The notes beneath the pieces are model-generated. The model saw nothing but the letters and a program-made list of their open reading frames with translations. It was not told the DNA's origin and ran no database searches. Positions 41,191 through 51,307 of a stretch of DNA of 64,000 nt are shown in pieces. A program made the translations under genes and the position numbers. The DNA is from Mycoplasma suis str. Illinois (GTDB lineage Bacteria; Bacillota_I; Bacilli_A; Mycoplasmatales; Mycoplasmoidaceae): positions 124,001 to 188,000 of the forward strand of contig NC_015155.1 of assembly GCF_000179035.2 (NCBI RefSeq). Reading direction: 5' to 3'. Within the stretch, counting starts at the first letter, position 1. Every line of letters begins with the position of its first letter.

Positions 41191-41709
41191 ATGATTTTTA
41201 AAGGATTGGGTGGTTTTGGATGATCTTTAATTATTGGAATTAGTAGTGCAGTTGGTGTTGGTGGTTATGGAGCTATTAGTTATTTGGGGCAAAAAACAGA
41301 AGAAAATATTAATTCTTTTGAATGGAAAACAACAGCAAAAGATTTCAATCCTGAAATTTCTTCTGCTCACTATATTTCGAAAGAAAACGATAGTAAGGGA
41401 AAAGAAGTTTGCAAGAAGTGAGTTGAAGGAAAAGTTAAAGATATGAGCGATTCAGAATGTAAAAGTTTGATTAAGGAAAAATGAGAAAGTAAAGGTCTGA
41501 AACGACCATCCATTTGAATCGAATCAGATCAAGGAAGTATTGAATCAGTTCTTTTAGAACATTTCTCAAGTAATGATTCTTCAAGAACTAAAGAAACATT
41601 CAAAAACAATGAATGAAAGATAGGAGATTTGTTATGTAAAAAAGAAAACAAAGGAGATAAAGTTGAAGTTAATTGTTCTGAAGAACAAGAAGAATTGCCT
41701 TCAAATTAA
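41191..41709 (+). CDS. Group I four-cysteine paralog
   Basis: 172 residues. MIFKGLGGFGWSLIIGISSA; AHYISKENDS, CKKW, ECKSL, RPSIWIESDQGSIESVLLEHF, WKIGDLLC and VNC. An overlapping 70-codon frame at 41234 is only a shadow. Four bases before the next group H gene. Confidence 0.9.
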
Positions 41710-41713
41710 TTAG

Positions 41714-42463
41714 ATGGTTTTATCTGGAATGAAAATCATTCCAGTGATTCTGGGAATTACAGGAGTTGTTGGTGGAGGTAGTTTTGGATTAACAACCTAT
41801 TTGATGAATAAATCTGGAGATGGAATTCAAAAAGAAAAAGCTATCGATTTGAAAATAGAAAATTTTAAAGATCATCAAAAAACTGAAAAAGATTCTTTAC
41901 CAATTTCTTCACAAAATGATGAAGGACAATTAGTCGGAGACTCAATAGATAGCTTGGAAGTTAAAAGTGAAGAAGAAAAAGATGATTCTCAAGATTTATC
42001 AGAACTTTTAGTTGAAGATTCCAATATCAGAGAAAGCTATTTAAGCGCAAAAGAAAATAAAAAAATAATCGCAGAATATATTTACAGAAATAATGAAGAT
42101 GACAATAATTTCTTATATCCTATTTGCGAATATTGAATTGAACCTAAAAATGAAACTGGAAAAAAATTAACTCCACAACAAGAGTGTTTGGAGTTAATTA
42201 GTAAATCTATAGAGGAAAGTAAAAGAGAAAAATCTTTAATGTGATTGCGAGTTGATGAACAACACTTTCAATCAATTTTTAAAGAATATTTTTATTCTTT
42301 TTCTGAAGATGTTGATTCTTCTAGAGGTCTATTTGAAAGAGAGCAATGATCTTATGGATCAGATTGAATTTGCATTACAACCACAAAAGCTAATTCCGAA
42401 GGAATAGTTGTTGGTTGTGAAAAGAAAAGTTCAGAAATTAGTCAAAATAATGATTTAAGTTAG
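41714..42463 (+). CDS. Group H four-cysteine paralog
   Basis: 249 residues. SGMKIIPVILGITGVVGGGSFGLTTYL, linker, AEYIYRNNEDD, CEYW, ECLEL, LMWLRVDEQHFQSIFKEYF, WICIT and VGC. CTGGAATG/CATTCCAG (41724-41744) in codons 4-11. Confidence 0.9.
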
Positions 42464-42471
42464 TATCTGGA

Positions 42472-43005
42472 ATGAAAATCATTCCAGTGATTCTGGGAAT
42501 AGCAGGAGTAATTGGTGGAGGTAGTTTTTATTTAATGAACAATCCTGAAACATTTAAAGGTTTTTTCTCCAGAAAAACAATTAAAGAGGAAGAATCATAT
42601 TCTCGGGCAAAGAAAAATGGAAAAGTTATTGCTCAATTTATCTATAAAGATGATTATTTTGGAAGCTCTTCTGAAGTAACAGGAACTTTGAAAGCAAAAT
42701 GTGAATATTGAACTGAACTAAATAAGGAAAGTAGAAAAGTAATGTCTGAGAGTGAATGTCAAGAACTTATTGAAGAATTACCAGAAATAAAAAATGGAAA
42801 CAAACCTATAAGATTTTTGAAGTTCGATGAAAGAGGAAATTTTGCAATTCCTAAAGAATATTTTTATTTTCTGAGAGAAGATGAGGATTATTTATTAAGT
42901 ATGTTGAGGGGAGAACAAATTAGTGAAGGCCCTTGAACATGTTCTTCTAAACAAAAAATAGATTCCAAAGAACTAATTATTAAATGTGAAAAAAATCAGA
43001 ATTAA
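42472..43005 (+). CDS. Group H four-cysteine paralog with deleted linker and shortened N-terminus
   Basis: 177 residues. ATG 42472 starts at MKIIPVILGIAGVIGGGSF; the preceding in-frame codons GTA-TCT-GGA still match the usual 'SG' but lack a start codon. The acidic linker is missing: FYLMNNPETFKG leads almost directly to AQFIYKDDY, CEYW, ECQEL, IRFLKFDERG, WTCSS and IKC. Inverted repeat CTGGAATG/CATTCCAG (42467-42487) straddles the start. Confidence 0.82.
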
Positions 43006-43028
43006 TGAATTTAAAAATTTAGTCAAAA

Positions 43029-43952
43029 ATGTTGGTTAACTTGTTTTCTGGAATAAAAATTATTCCAGTAATTCTAGGAATTACAGGAGTAGTTGGTGGA
43101 GGTAGTTTTGGATTAACTACCTATTTAATAAATAAGGAACAAGAAAGAAAAAGTGAAGAAGTTGATACCCGAGTTCCTGTAGATAAACCAATAATTTCTG
43201 GATCTTCAGGAAATGACTCTTCATTTCAAAATCCTTCTATAGGAAAAATTACTAACGAACATTCTCCTGCTTCTGCGACTCAAATAACATCAGCTGCATT
43301 ACCTGATGATCCAGATAAATTAGACACATTATCTTCAAACATCGAAGATCATTTAGGAGTAGAAGTGATGGATAATGAAGGGGATGATGAAGTCGGAAGT
43401 GCAGAAACTTTAGGGGGAATCGAAGATCTTGACTCTCAGCAAAAAGAATTAGATAAACAAATGAAAGAAGATTATTCTAAAGCTAAAGAAGGTAAGCAAA
43501 TAGTTGCAACTTACTTTCTTAGAGAAAAAGAATATATCGAAAATGAGAAAGAAGGAAATTTTCAAGTAACTTGTGAATATTGAACTAGTTTTCAACAAGA
43601 AGCAGGGAAAAACATGACTGAAGAAGATTGTCAACAATTTATTAGTGAAAATTTAGAAATTTCGAAAGAAAATAAACCACTAAAGTGAATGAAAGTTTCA
43701 GAACAAGGAATTATGACAATACCTAAACAATATTTTTCTTCTATATCTGTAGATAGTTCAGATTCTTCTTGAGTGAGAGAAGAAGAAAAATGAACTCTCG
43801 GAGCAGAATGATTATGTTCAACTACAACTAAGAGAGAAACAAATGAAATAGTTATTAGTTGTGAAGAACCTAGCGTAGAAGAAAAGAATAGATATTTCCC
43901 TCAATTTAGTTGAAGAGAGGATATTGAACAAAATAATTTACATCAAAGTTAA
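43029..43952 (+). CDS. Group H four-cysteine paralog, long linker
   Basis: 307 residues. SGIKIIPVILGITGVVGGGSFGLTTYL, a 125-residue acidic linker, ATYFLREKEYI, CEYW, DCQQF, LKWMKVSEQGIMTIPKQYF, WLCST and VISC with a 34-residue tail. CTGGAATA/TATTCCAG (43048-43068) in codons 7-14. Last of the H/I block. Confidence 0.9.
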
Positions 43953-43968
43953 GAGACAAAAAATTAAA

Positions 43969-44022
43969 TAAAATTTTTGTAATTTGTCGAGTTTTTTCTC
44001 CGCAAAACTCAAGAATTTTTAA
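43969..44022 (+). promoter_or_regulatory. Leader module 8: promoter-like block and short ORF, no G tract
   Basis: TAAAAT at 43969 and TTTGTC at 43983-43988; TTG 43984 opens LSSFFSAKLKNF, ending TAA 44020-44022. GAGTTTT/AAAACTC (43989-44010) can pair inside it. Between here and ATG 44139 I see only a distant inverted match, ATGATGTTT (44033-44041) with AAACATCAT (44101-44109). Confidence 0.5.
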
Positions 44023-44138
44023 GGTTTAAGGGATGATGTTTTTTAGAAAAAATGAAAAATCCAAATCTTATAAATTAATTAGGGTTGTTAAAAATTTTTC
44101 AAACATCATTTTTAAAAAATGGTGTTAATTAGGAATTA

Positions 44139-44681
44139 ATGTTAGGAGGTCTAAATTTTTATGGTTGATCTTTAATAGTCGGAACTGCAGGAGCAGTTTC
44201 AGCTGGTAGTTACGGGGCCATAAGCTATTTCGAAAAAGAAAGAAAACTAAATGGATTTTTAGATAGTTGGAATGTAAAAATAACTAATGACAAAATAATT
44301 TCAGGTGAGTACATCAAGAGGGAATATCAAGTTGATGGAGGAAAGAAGGGAGATTGCAGAAAGTGAGAAAATAAAACCCTTACTGTTGTTGGACTAGAAG
44401 AATGTAATAGAAGAATTCAAGAAAAATGAGGACAACCACAAAGTAAACAACCCGAAATTTGATTTAATGCAGATTCATCCAATATTGAAGAAGTTGTAAA
44501 GTCTCACTTTCAAGAAGATAAAAGTCATTCACCTAATTTAACTGGAGTGTCTTTTTCTAGTCAAACATTTGAAGTTGGGGGCTTGAAATGTGAAAGAAAA
44601 AATTCTTCAGATTCCTCAAATATTGAAATAAGCTGTTTCAACAAAAATGAAAAATCTGATGAAGATCAACAAATTAATTAA
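44139..44681 (+). CDS. Group I four-cysteine paralog
   Basis: 180 residues. MLGGLNFYGWSLIVGTAGAV, SGEYIKREYQV, DCRKW, ECNRRI, QPEIWFNADSSNIEEVVKSHF, FEVGGLKC and ISC. The extended GEYIKREYQVDGG block is shared only with the genes at 45517 and 46253, which form a local subset. Confidence 0.9.
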
Positions 44682-44711
44682 AAAAGAAATAAAAACTTAA
44701 AAAATTTCTCA

Positions 44712-44727
44712 ATTCCCTTTTGGGAAT
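44712..44727 (+). terminator. Small hairpin after the gene ending 44681
   Basis: ATTCCC/GGGAAT with a T4 loop. Weak; no T run follows. Confidence 0.4.
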
Positions 44728-44739
44728 GAGTTAATTAAA

Positions 44740-44858
44740 TAAAATTTTTGTAATTTGTCAAATTTTTTCTAAATTTTTTAAAAAACCACTTGCTGGGGGG
44801 GGCAGTTGACTGTAAAAATTATTTTTTAGATAAGTTTTAGTCCGGAGTTTTCTCCGGA
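44740..44858 (+). promoter_or_regulatory. Leader module 9: block, G8 tract, hairpin; small ORF unclear
   Basis: TAAAATTTTTGTAATTTGTC at 44740-44759, eight G at 44795-44802, hairpin TCCGGAG/CTCCGGA at 44841-44858, ATG 44881. The TTG 44755 frame stops after five codons (TAA 44770). The GCA frame after the tract runs to TAG 44838-44840, touching the hairpin, but upstream it offers only non-standard starts. The ORF part of the model is weakest here. Confidence 0.5.
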
Positions 44859-44880
44859 TTTAAAAATCTAAGACAGAAAA

Positions 44881-45483
44881 ATGTTAAATGGCTTTTTCAC
44901 CAAAAAACTAATAACTTCAGTTATTGGGATTGCAGGGTTGGCTGGAGGCGGAGGAATTGGTTTAACTAGTTTATTGATGGGAGGAAAAAATTTCCTCCCA
45001 GAACAAGTAGATACTAGAAATCCTTCATCAGTTATTCCAAATAAAGTAAATGAAAGATTGACCATGGAAGAAGTTGATTATGAAGGAGCAAAAACTAAGA
45101 ACATACTAGTAGCTGAATATATTTTTGTAGATAAAAATAGTTCTACAGAAGATAAAAAACAAATTTGTGAATATTGAGTTTCAGCTCCAAGTAGTTGAGC
45201 CGTAAAGAAAGAAATTCCTGAAGAAAAATGCAAAAAGTTAGTTGAGGAATTTATTCGAAAAGAAGATGATCGAAACAAATCCTATAAGTGAATTTCAGTT
45301 AAACAACAATATTTACAAAATGTTTTTTCAAGTTATTTTTCTTTTTATAAGAAAAATAACAATGATTTACAGTCTTATTTATTGCAAGATCAATGAAGTT
45401 TTGATGATGGATGATCTTGTAAATTAACGACTGAAGAACAATTAGAAAAAATTAATTGTTCTAGATTGGAAAGTAGAAAATAA
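44881..45483 (+). CDS. Group J four-cysteine paralog
   Basis: 200 residues. TKKLITSVIGIAGLAGGGGIGLTSLLM, AEYIFVDKNSS, CEYW, KCKKL, YKWISVKQQYLQNVFSSYF, WSCKL and INC. First gene behind leader 9. AATAACT/AGTTATT (44910-44925) in the membrane codons. Confidence 0.9.
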
Positions 45484-45516
45484 TAAAAATTTATTAAGAA
45501 GATTAATTAATAAATA

Positions 45517-46062
45517 ATGTTTGGTGGTTTAACTGGTTATGGTTGGACTGGTTATGGTTGGACTGCAGTTCTTGGAACTATTGGTGCAATTTCGGCCGGA
45601 AGTTATGGAGTTATAAGTTATTTTGGAGGAGAAAGAGTAATAAATGAATTTTTAAAAGGGTGAAAAGTAGAGTCAGAGACTAATGAAAAAATAACTTCCG
45701 GAGAATATATCAGAAGAGAATATCAAGTATCTGGAGACAGAAAAGGAGATTGTAAAAAGTGAATAAATAAAAAACTTCATAATGTGGAATTATCAGAATG
45801 TAATCAGAAAATTCAGAATAAGTGAGGTCAATATCCAGAAAAACAACCTGAAGTTTGATTTAGTGCTGACAAAAACAGTATAGAAGAAGTTTTGAAAGAA
45901 CATTTTTCAGAAGATAGAGATCATTCTTTTGATTTGAAAAATGTGTCTTTAAATTCTGACACATTTTTAATAGGTCATTTGAAATGTAGTAGACAAAATT
46001 CCGAAAATATTGAAGTTAGTTGTTTCAATAAGGATGATGGAGCTGAAAATTCAACAAATTAG
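45517..46062 (+). CDS. Group I four-cysteine paralog with a duplicated GYGWT unit
   Basis: 181 residues. The N-terminus contains GYGWT twice because GGTTATGGTTGGACT is repeated exactly (45535-45564), all Trp as TGG. SGEYIRREYQVSG, DCKKW, ECNQKI, QPEVWFSADKNSIEEVLKEHF, FLIGHLKC and VSC. Standard callers miss it because of TGA 45661. Confidence 0.88.
45535..45564 (+). repeat. 15-bp in-frame tandem duplication
   Basis: Two exact 15-bp units encoding GYGWT; relatives have one. Confidence 0.9.
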
Positions 46063-46092
46063 TTAAAAAATCGTAAATTTCTTAAAAATTGG

Positions 46093-46151
46093 TACTTGCA
46101 AATTTCAAATTAAATTTCTTTTAAGATATATGGGATTTGAAATTACAAGTA
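46093..46151 (+). other. Long imperfect inverted repeat
   Basis: TACTTGCAAATTTCAAAT (46093-46110) pairs with ATTTGAAATTACAAGTA (46135-46151), one bulge, loop of about 24 bases, 30 nt after a stop. It may end transcription of the gene before, but it has no GC-rich core and no T run. The rest of the gap to 46252 shows nothing else beyond a TTTGTC at 46203-46208. Confidence 0.45.
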
Positions 46152-46252
46152 TTTATAGAAAAAGTGATGAAATATAGCGAAAAAATAAGAAAAATCTCAA
46201 AATTTGTCTATAAAAGTACAAATTTAAAGAATTAATAATTTAAGAAAATCTA

Positions 46253-46789
46253 ATGATTTTTAAGGGATTAAGTAATTTAGGATGATCCTTAATTACTGGA
46301 GCTAGCAGTTTAGTAGCTGTCGGTGGAGGTTACGGAATTATTAGTTATTTAGGGGGGGAGGGAAAAATAAATGGATTTTTACATAATTGAAAGCCAAAAG
46401 TAACAACTAACGAGAATATAACTTCTGGAGAATATATTAGGAAGGAGTATCAAACAAATGTGAAAGGAATTTGTAAAAAATGAGTTAACAAAAACTTAGT
46501 CGATGTTGATCAAACAGCATGCAATCAAAAAATACAGGAAAAGTGAAAAGGAGAAAGTGAAAAACAGCCTGAAGTTTGATTCAGTGCAGATAAAGATAGT
46601 ATTGATGAAGTAGTTTTTGCACATTTCTCAGAAGATGAAGAAAGATCTTCTTCTTTAGATAAAAGTCAGTTTTCTGGACAATCTTGAAAAATATCTAGTT
46701 TAAGTTGCGAAAAGAAAAATTTAGAAGATCAAAAAACCGTTGAGGTTAGTTGTGTTATTTCAGGAACTCCCGAAACCCAAACAAATTAA
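46253..46789 (+). CDS. Group I four-cysteine paralog
   Basis: 178 residues. MIFKGLSNLGWSLITGASSL, GGGYGIISYLGGE encoded with a G6 run that is short and in frame. SGEYIRKEYQT, CKKW, ACNQKI, QPEVWFSADKDSIDEVVFAHF, WKISSLSC and VSC. Confidence 0.9.
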
Positions 46790-46799
46790 TTAAGTACTT

Positions 46800-46815
46800 C
46801 CCCCCCCAAAAAAAA
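46800..46815 (+). repeat. C8A8 tract between clusters
   Basis: Eight C followed by eight A, eleven bases after TAA 46787-46789. The only C tract besides 61-68. No frame or hairpin that uses it is visible. Confidence 0.7.
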
Positions 46816-46892
46816 TTAGAGTTCCTCTAAGTAAATTGCAGAGTTTAAGAGTTTTTGAGCATAAAAATCTTCTTTTTGAGGCGGTAATTCAG

Positions 46893-47042
46893 TAAAATTC
46901 TTGTAATTTGTCAAATTTTTTTAGAAAAATAATGAGTTTTGAAAATATAAAAAATTCCTTCTTGGGGGGGAGCATTTGTCCAAAATTATCCAAATAAAAA
47001 CAATTTTGTAGTTAAGTTTTAAGCCGGAGTTTTCTCCGGCTT
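46893..47042 (+). promoter_or_regulatory. Leader module 10: small ORF with G7 tract, predicted stop before hairpin
   Basis: TAAAATTCTTGTAATTTGTC at 46893-46912. TTG 46908 (and ATG 46932, same frame) opens LSNFFRKIMSFENIKNSFL, then seven G (46964-46970) followed by AGCA; the frame ends TAA 46995-46997. The alternative GCA frame would end TAA 47020-47022 on the foot of the hairpin AAGCCGGAG/CTCCGGCTT (47021-47042). Confidence 0.6.
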
Positions 47043-47063
47043 TTAAGAAACTAAATCTAAAAA

Positions 47064-47678
47064 ATGTTAGGAGGTTTTTTCTTAACTAAAAAATTGATTC
47101 CTTCAGTGCTAGGAATTACAGGAATTTTTGGTGGAGGAGGTTATGGAATATCAAAACTTTTGTCAAGTTCTGGATTTATTGAAAGATATGAAATTCTTTC
47201 GGGACCTTCAGTGACATTAGAGGATGGAAGAAGACTTGAAAGAAGTCCAGAAATAGAACTGGAAGAAAAAGTAGTAGCTGAATTTGTTTATAGAAATGAA
47301 CAGGGAGGAGAAATTATTTGCGAACAATGAATTTCTTCTGGACATGAAGGTAGGGCCAATAAAAGCAAAGTAGAAAAAGAAAAATGTCAGAGTTCTATTT
47401 CAACAGCTTTGGGAGAAGTTAACCTAGAAAGACCTATTAAATGATTGTGATCTGAAGAACAATATTTAGCAAATATTTTGAAAAATAATTTTGTTTCTTC
47501 TTCAGGAGAAGAAAGTTCAGATATCAAGCAAGCTTTACCTGAAAAAGAAAATCAATGAACTTTCGGGAATGAATGATTGTGTACTAATTTATTTGACTCA
47601 CAAAGAAAAGATGTAATTAGTTGCGAGAAAATAGGTAAAGACTCATTAAGAGAAAGAGGTTTTAAAGTTAGTGACTAA
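47064..47678 (+). CDS. Group J four-cysteine paralog
   Basis: 204 residues. TKKLIPSVLGITGIFGGGGYGISKLL, AEFVYRNEQGG, CEQW, KCQSSI, IKWLWSEEQYLANILKNNF, WLCTN and ISC, tail ending FKVSD. TAA overlaps the next ATG. Confidence 0.9.
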
Positions 47679-48214
47679 TGCCTATTAAAACAATAGGAGG
47701 TTATGGTTGAACTTTAGTGGCAGGAGCTTTTAGCGCTGTAGCCGCTGGAGGTTATGGAGCAGTTAGTTTGCTAGGAAAAGATAAGGTTTTAGACTATGCT
47801 TCTTTTGACTTTGATAATACCAGCAAAAAAGTAAATCCAAACATAACTTATGGAGAATATATTACTAAAGATCATGTATCGAAAGGAGAGATAAAAGGAA
47901 TTTGTAAAGAGTGAAAACAAGGGAGAATTACAAGATTAGAGAAAGAATCTTGTGAGAAAAAAATTCAAGAAAAATGAAGTGGTTCAGTTGAAAATCAACC
48001 AGAAGTTTGATTTAGTTCCAATTTATCTAGTATTGTTGAAGTTTTAAAAGAACACTTTAATGAAAAAGATCAATTCCAAGAAAGTATGTTTTCTGTAGAT
48101 ACAGAGTGAGAAATAGGGGATTTGGCATGTAAACCAAAACAATCTTTTGGGGAAGAGGCTATTGAAGTAAGTTGTCACTTCAAAAAAGATAAAGAGGTTT
48201 TTATCTCTAATTAA
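47678..48214 (+). CDS. Group I four-cysteine paralog
   Basis: 178 residues from the overlapping TAATG. MPIKTIGGYGWTLVAGAFSA, LDYASFDFDNTSKKVN, GEYITKDHVSKG, CKEW, SCEKKI, QPEVWFSSNLSSIVEVLKEHF, WEIGDLAC and VSC. Its body (YASFD to CKEW) is almost that of the genes at 50771 and 52435, which carry different N-termini. Confidence 0.9.
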
Positions 48215-48229
48215 GAGCAGTTAAAAGTT

Positions 48230-48814
48230 TTGTTATCAGCTAGAAGGCTGATAACTTCAAGCTTTGGAATAGCGGGAGTTTTTGGTGGGGGAGGGATTGG
48301 TTTAGCTAGTCTTTTGACTGGTTCTTCCAATTCCTTTCCAATTAAACCTTTAGTGACTAAAGATGGAAAAATTTTGGAAAGAAATACAAATGTTGATTTG
48401 GATTTCAGAGTTGTTGCTGAATATGTTCATAAAGATGAACAAAATAAAGAAATTTGTGAAATGTGAAAAGCAAATGACATTTCTAGAAAACATATCGTAG
48501 AAGCAATTTCCGAAGAATCTTGTAAAGAAAAAATAAAAGAAATTTTTGGAAGTTCAGATTCCAAAAATCCTATTAAATGGTTTAAGTCCGAAGATTCTTA
48601 TATTTCTAATCTTTTGAAGAAAATGTTTTCTAGAAGTTCTTTAGGTGAAGATCCTGAAGAACAATATTCAATAAATGTCAAAGATAATCAATGAACCTTT
48701 AATGATGAGTGATTGTGCAAAAATTCTAAGGATTCTGAAAAAGAAACAGTTAGTTGTGAAAAAGTAGGAAAAGAGAAGGTTGAAGAATTTAAGAAAAGAG
48801 TAAGTAGTCTTTAA
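48230..48814 (+). CDS. Group J four-cysteine paralog, TTG start
   Basis: 194 residues from TTG 48230; TTA 48221 is a less likely alternative. LSARRLITSSFGIAGVFGGGGIGLASLL, AEYVHKDEQNK, CEMW, SCKEKI, IKWFKSEDSYISNLLKKMF, WLCKN and VSC. GTTATCAGC/GCTGATAAC (48232-48255) pairs right after the start. Confidence 0.85.
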
Positions 48815-48816
48815 AA

Positions 48817-49338
48817 ATGCTCATTAGAACATTAGGCGGTTATGGATGATCTTTGATATTTGGTGGATTAGGAATATTAACTGCTGGTGGAGGTTATGGA
48901 GCTTTAAGTTATTTTGGAAAAGAAATAAAAGCTCAAGAAGAGGTAAAAACAATTTATGACTGATTTAAGGATGAAGTAAAAAATAATCCCAAAATATCTT
49001 TCGCTCAATATATTTCTAAGCAAGAACAACTTCAAGCAAGTTCTATTTGCGGTAGATGAATTGATGGTAAAGCTGAGCTTTTGAAACCAAAAGAGTGTGA
49101 AAAATTAGCTAAGCAAAAGTGGGGAGAAAAATTAGAAAATCAGCCAGAAGTTTGATTTAAATCCAATGATTCAAGCCTTGAACATGCAATTTCAAATTAT
49201 TTTGAAAATGAACAACAATCTTTATTGCCATTATTAAAGAAAACTTCTTCAGGTTGAACATATGGAAGTTTGGAATGCAAAAGAGAAGAACATAAAGATT
49301 TGGAAGGAAATATTCAAGTGAATTGCAATTATTCTTAA
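48817..49338 (+). CDS. Group I four-cysteine paralog
   Basis: 173 residues. MLIRTLGGYGWSLIFGGLGI, TIYDWFKDEVKNNPKISFAQ, ICGRW, ECEKL, QPEVWFKSNDSSLEHAISNYF, WTYGSLEC and VNCNYS. The ICGRW, Y-F and VNCNY variants mark a subset continued at 49961 and 53611-55279. Confidence 0.9.
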
Positions 49339-49354
49339 AAACTAAATTTAAAAA

Positions 49355-49954
49355 ATGATTGGAGGGATACTAACCAAAAAATTAATTCCTTCAATTCTTG
49401 GGATTGCAGGAGTTTTTGGTGGAGGTGGAATTGGTCTTACAAGTTTATTGATGAGAGGTACTGAAGAAGTTAAATACAATTCAGGACCTTCAGTTAAATC
49501 TGAAGTTCCTAGAGAAGCTCCGAAGAAAGTAGAAGAACAAGGATATAAATATGCAACAGAAAAATCTAGAGTTGCTGCAGTATTTATATATAGAGATCAA
49601 ATTAAAAGTGGAGATAATGACAAACCTATTTGTCATTATTGAGTTGATACTGTTTCTTCTAGAGATGGAGTTCAGGGAACAATTGAGGAAAAAGAATGTT
49701 TAGAAGTTATGAAAGAGGTTGGTAATGAAGTAGATATGGATAAACCTTTTAAGTTTGTGTGAGCAGATAGTATTCATATTTCTAACATTCTTAAAAGATT
49801 TTTCTCTTCAGCATCTTCGAATGATGCGGTAGAGAAATACTATCTTACAGAAAATGAATGAACTCTTAATGAAGAGTGAAAGTGTAATAATTCCAGAGAT
49901 TCAAAAAATAAAGAAATAATAAGTTGTAATAAGTTAGAAGTAACTAAGACTTAA
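49355..49954 (+). CDS. Group J four-cysteine paralog
   Basis: 199 residues. TKKLIPSILGIAGVFGGGGIGLTSLLM, GYKYATEKSRVAAVFIYRDQ, CHYW, ECLEV, FKFVWADSIHISNILKRFF, WKCNN and ISC. Intact counterpart of the frameshifted gene at 52983. Confidence 0.9.
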
Positions 49955-49960
49955 TTAGTA

Positions 49961-50512
49961 ATGTTTAGGGTTTTAAGTGGTTATGGATGATCTTTAATTG
50001 CTGGAGGAGTAAGTGTTATGGCTCTAGGAAGTTATGGAGCTATTAGTTTATTAGGGGGAAGTAATAAAGGTTTATCTATTGAGGATTGATATAAGAGCGA
50101 TGTACAAAATAATGAAAAGATTTCTTTTGCTAGATATGTAGCAAAAGAAGCTAGAGAAGGAGAAAAATCTATTTGTGGTCAGTGAAAAGATGGAAGATCA
50201 GAACTTATAGATTACAGAGAATGTGAGAGATTAGTTAAGGAAAAGTGAAATAATGAGTTAGAAGCAAGTCAACCAGAAGTTTGACTTGAATCAAATAAAG
50301 AAGTTATTGATGAGGTAATTTCCAGTTATTTCAAAAATGAATTTTCTAATACAACAATAGAAAAGACATTAAAGGGTTGGAAAGTTGGAAGTTTAGAGTG
50401 CATCAGAGAAAATTTTTCTGATGTAGAAAATAGAGTGCAAGTTAACTGTAATTATGAAAAAAATACAAGAAGTGATGTAAGTTATTCACTATTACTTCAG
50501 GGAGTTAGTTAG
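49961..50512 (+). CDS. Group I four-cysteine paralog
   Basis: 183 residues. MFRVLSGYGWSLIAGGVSVM, EDWYKSDVQNNEKISFARYV, ICGQW, ECERL, QPEVWLESNKEVIDEVISSYF, WKVGSLEC and VNCNY followed by a 17-residue tail ending LLLQGVS, unlike the subset members that stop at NYS. Confidence 0.9.
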
Positions 50513-50523
50513 GATTTTTTAAA

Positions 50524-50558
50524 TTTCCCTACGTTTGTAGGGAAAATATTTTTTTTAA
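50524..50558 (+). terminator. Rho-independent terminator
   Basis: TTTCCCTAC/GTAGGGAAA (50524-50545) followed by a run of T, twelve bases after the stop. A smaller TTGTCC/GGACAA pair follows at 50574-50592. Confidence 0.8.
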
Positions 50559-50600
50559 TAAATTTTTAGAGTTTTGTCCAAGAATAGGACAATTCTAAAG

Positions 50601-50747
50601 TAAAATTTATGTAATTTGTCTAATTTTTCTAAGAAAATGCCTGAATTTATAGTCATAAAAAATTCTTTCTTGGGGGGGGCATTACCACGAAATTCTTCAC
50701 ATAAAAATTACTTTGTAGTTAAGTTTTAGGCCGGAGTTTTCTCCGGC
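50601..50747 (+). promoter_or_regulatory. Leader module 11: small ORF with G8 tract reaching the hairpin foot
   Basis: TAAAATTTATGTAATTTGTC at 50601-50620. TTG 50616 (ATG 50637 in frame) opens LSNFSKKMPEFIVIKNSFL, crosses eight G (50672-50679), continues GCA-TTA-CCA and ends TAG 50727-50729, directly against the hairpin GCCGGAG/CTCCGGC (50730-50747). The other two frames end at 50700-50717, before the hairpin. ATG 50771 follows. Confidence 0.65.
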
Positions 50748-50770
50748 TTCTTAAAAATTAAAGCTAAAAA

Positions 50771-51304
50771 ATGCTAAGTTTTTCTAGTACTTTAAAAACA
50801 TTAATTACAACAATTTCTCTAAGTGGAATTGTTGCTGGAGGAGGTTATAGTGCAGTTAATTTACTTGGAAGAGAAAGAGGAATAGATTATGCCTCTTTCG
50901 ATATGGACGATACTTCTAAAAAAGTTAATCAAAAAATAACTTTTGCAGAATATATTACTAGAGATCATGTATCTAATGGAAAAATAAATGGAATTTGCAA
51001 AGAGTGAAGAAATGGAAAAGTAGTTAGATTAGAGCAACTTGAATGTGAAAAAAAGATTAAGGATAAGTGAAATGATTCTTCTGAAAAACAACCAGAAGTT
51101 TGATTTAGAGCTGATGAAAAAAATATATTTGAAGCTTTGAAGGAACATTTTTCTTCAAGTAAGAACTTTGAAGAAGGCCAACCTATAAGGGAAGAATGAA
51201 AAGAAGGAGGGTTAACTTGTAAGAAAAAAACAGAACCTTCAAATGAAGGAAAAATTGAGGTTAATTGTAGTTTTGAAGAGACAAAACCTTTTGTTTCTAA
51301 CTAA
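50771..51304 (+). CDS. Chimeric four-cysteine paralog: group A N-terminus, group I body
   Basis: 177 residues. STLKTLITTISLSGIVAGGGY resembles the genes at 251 and 7254, but from YASFDMDDTSKKVN on it follows the gene at 47678: AEYITRDHVSNG, CKEW, ECEKKI, QPEVWFRADEKNIFEALKEHF, LTC and VNC. The junction is at the Gly turn. First gene behind leader 11. Confidence 0.9.
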
Positions 51305-51307
51305 AAA

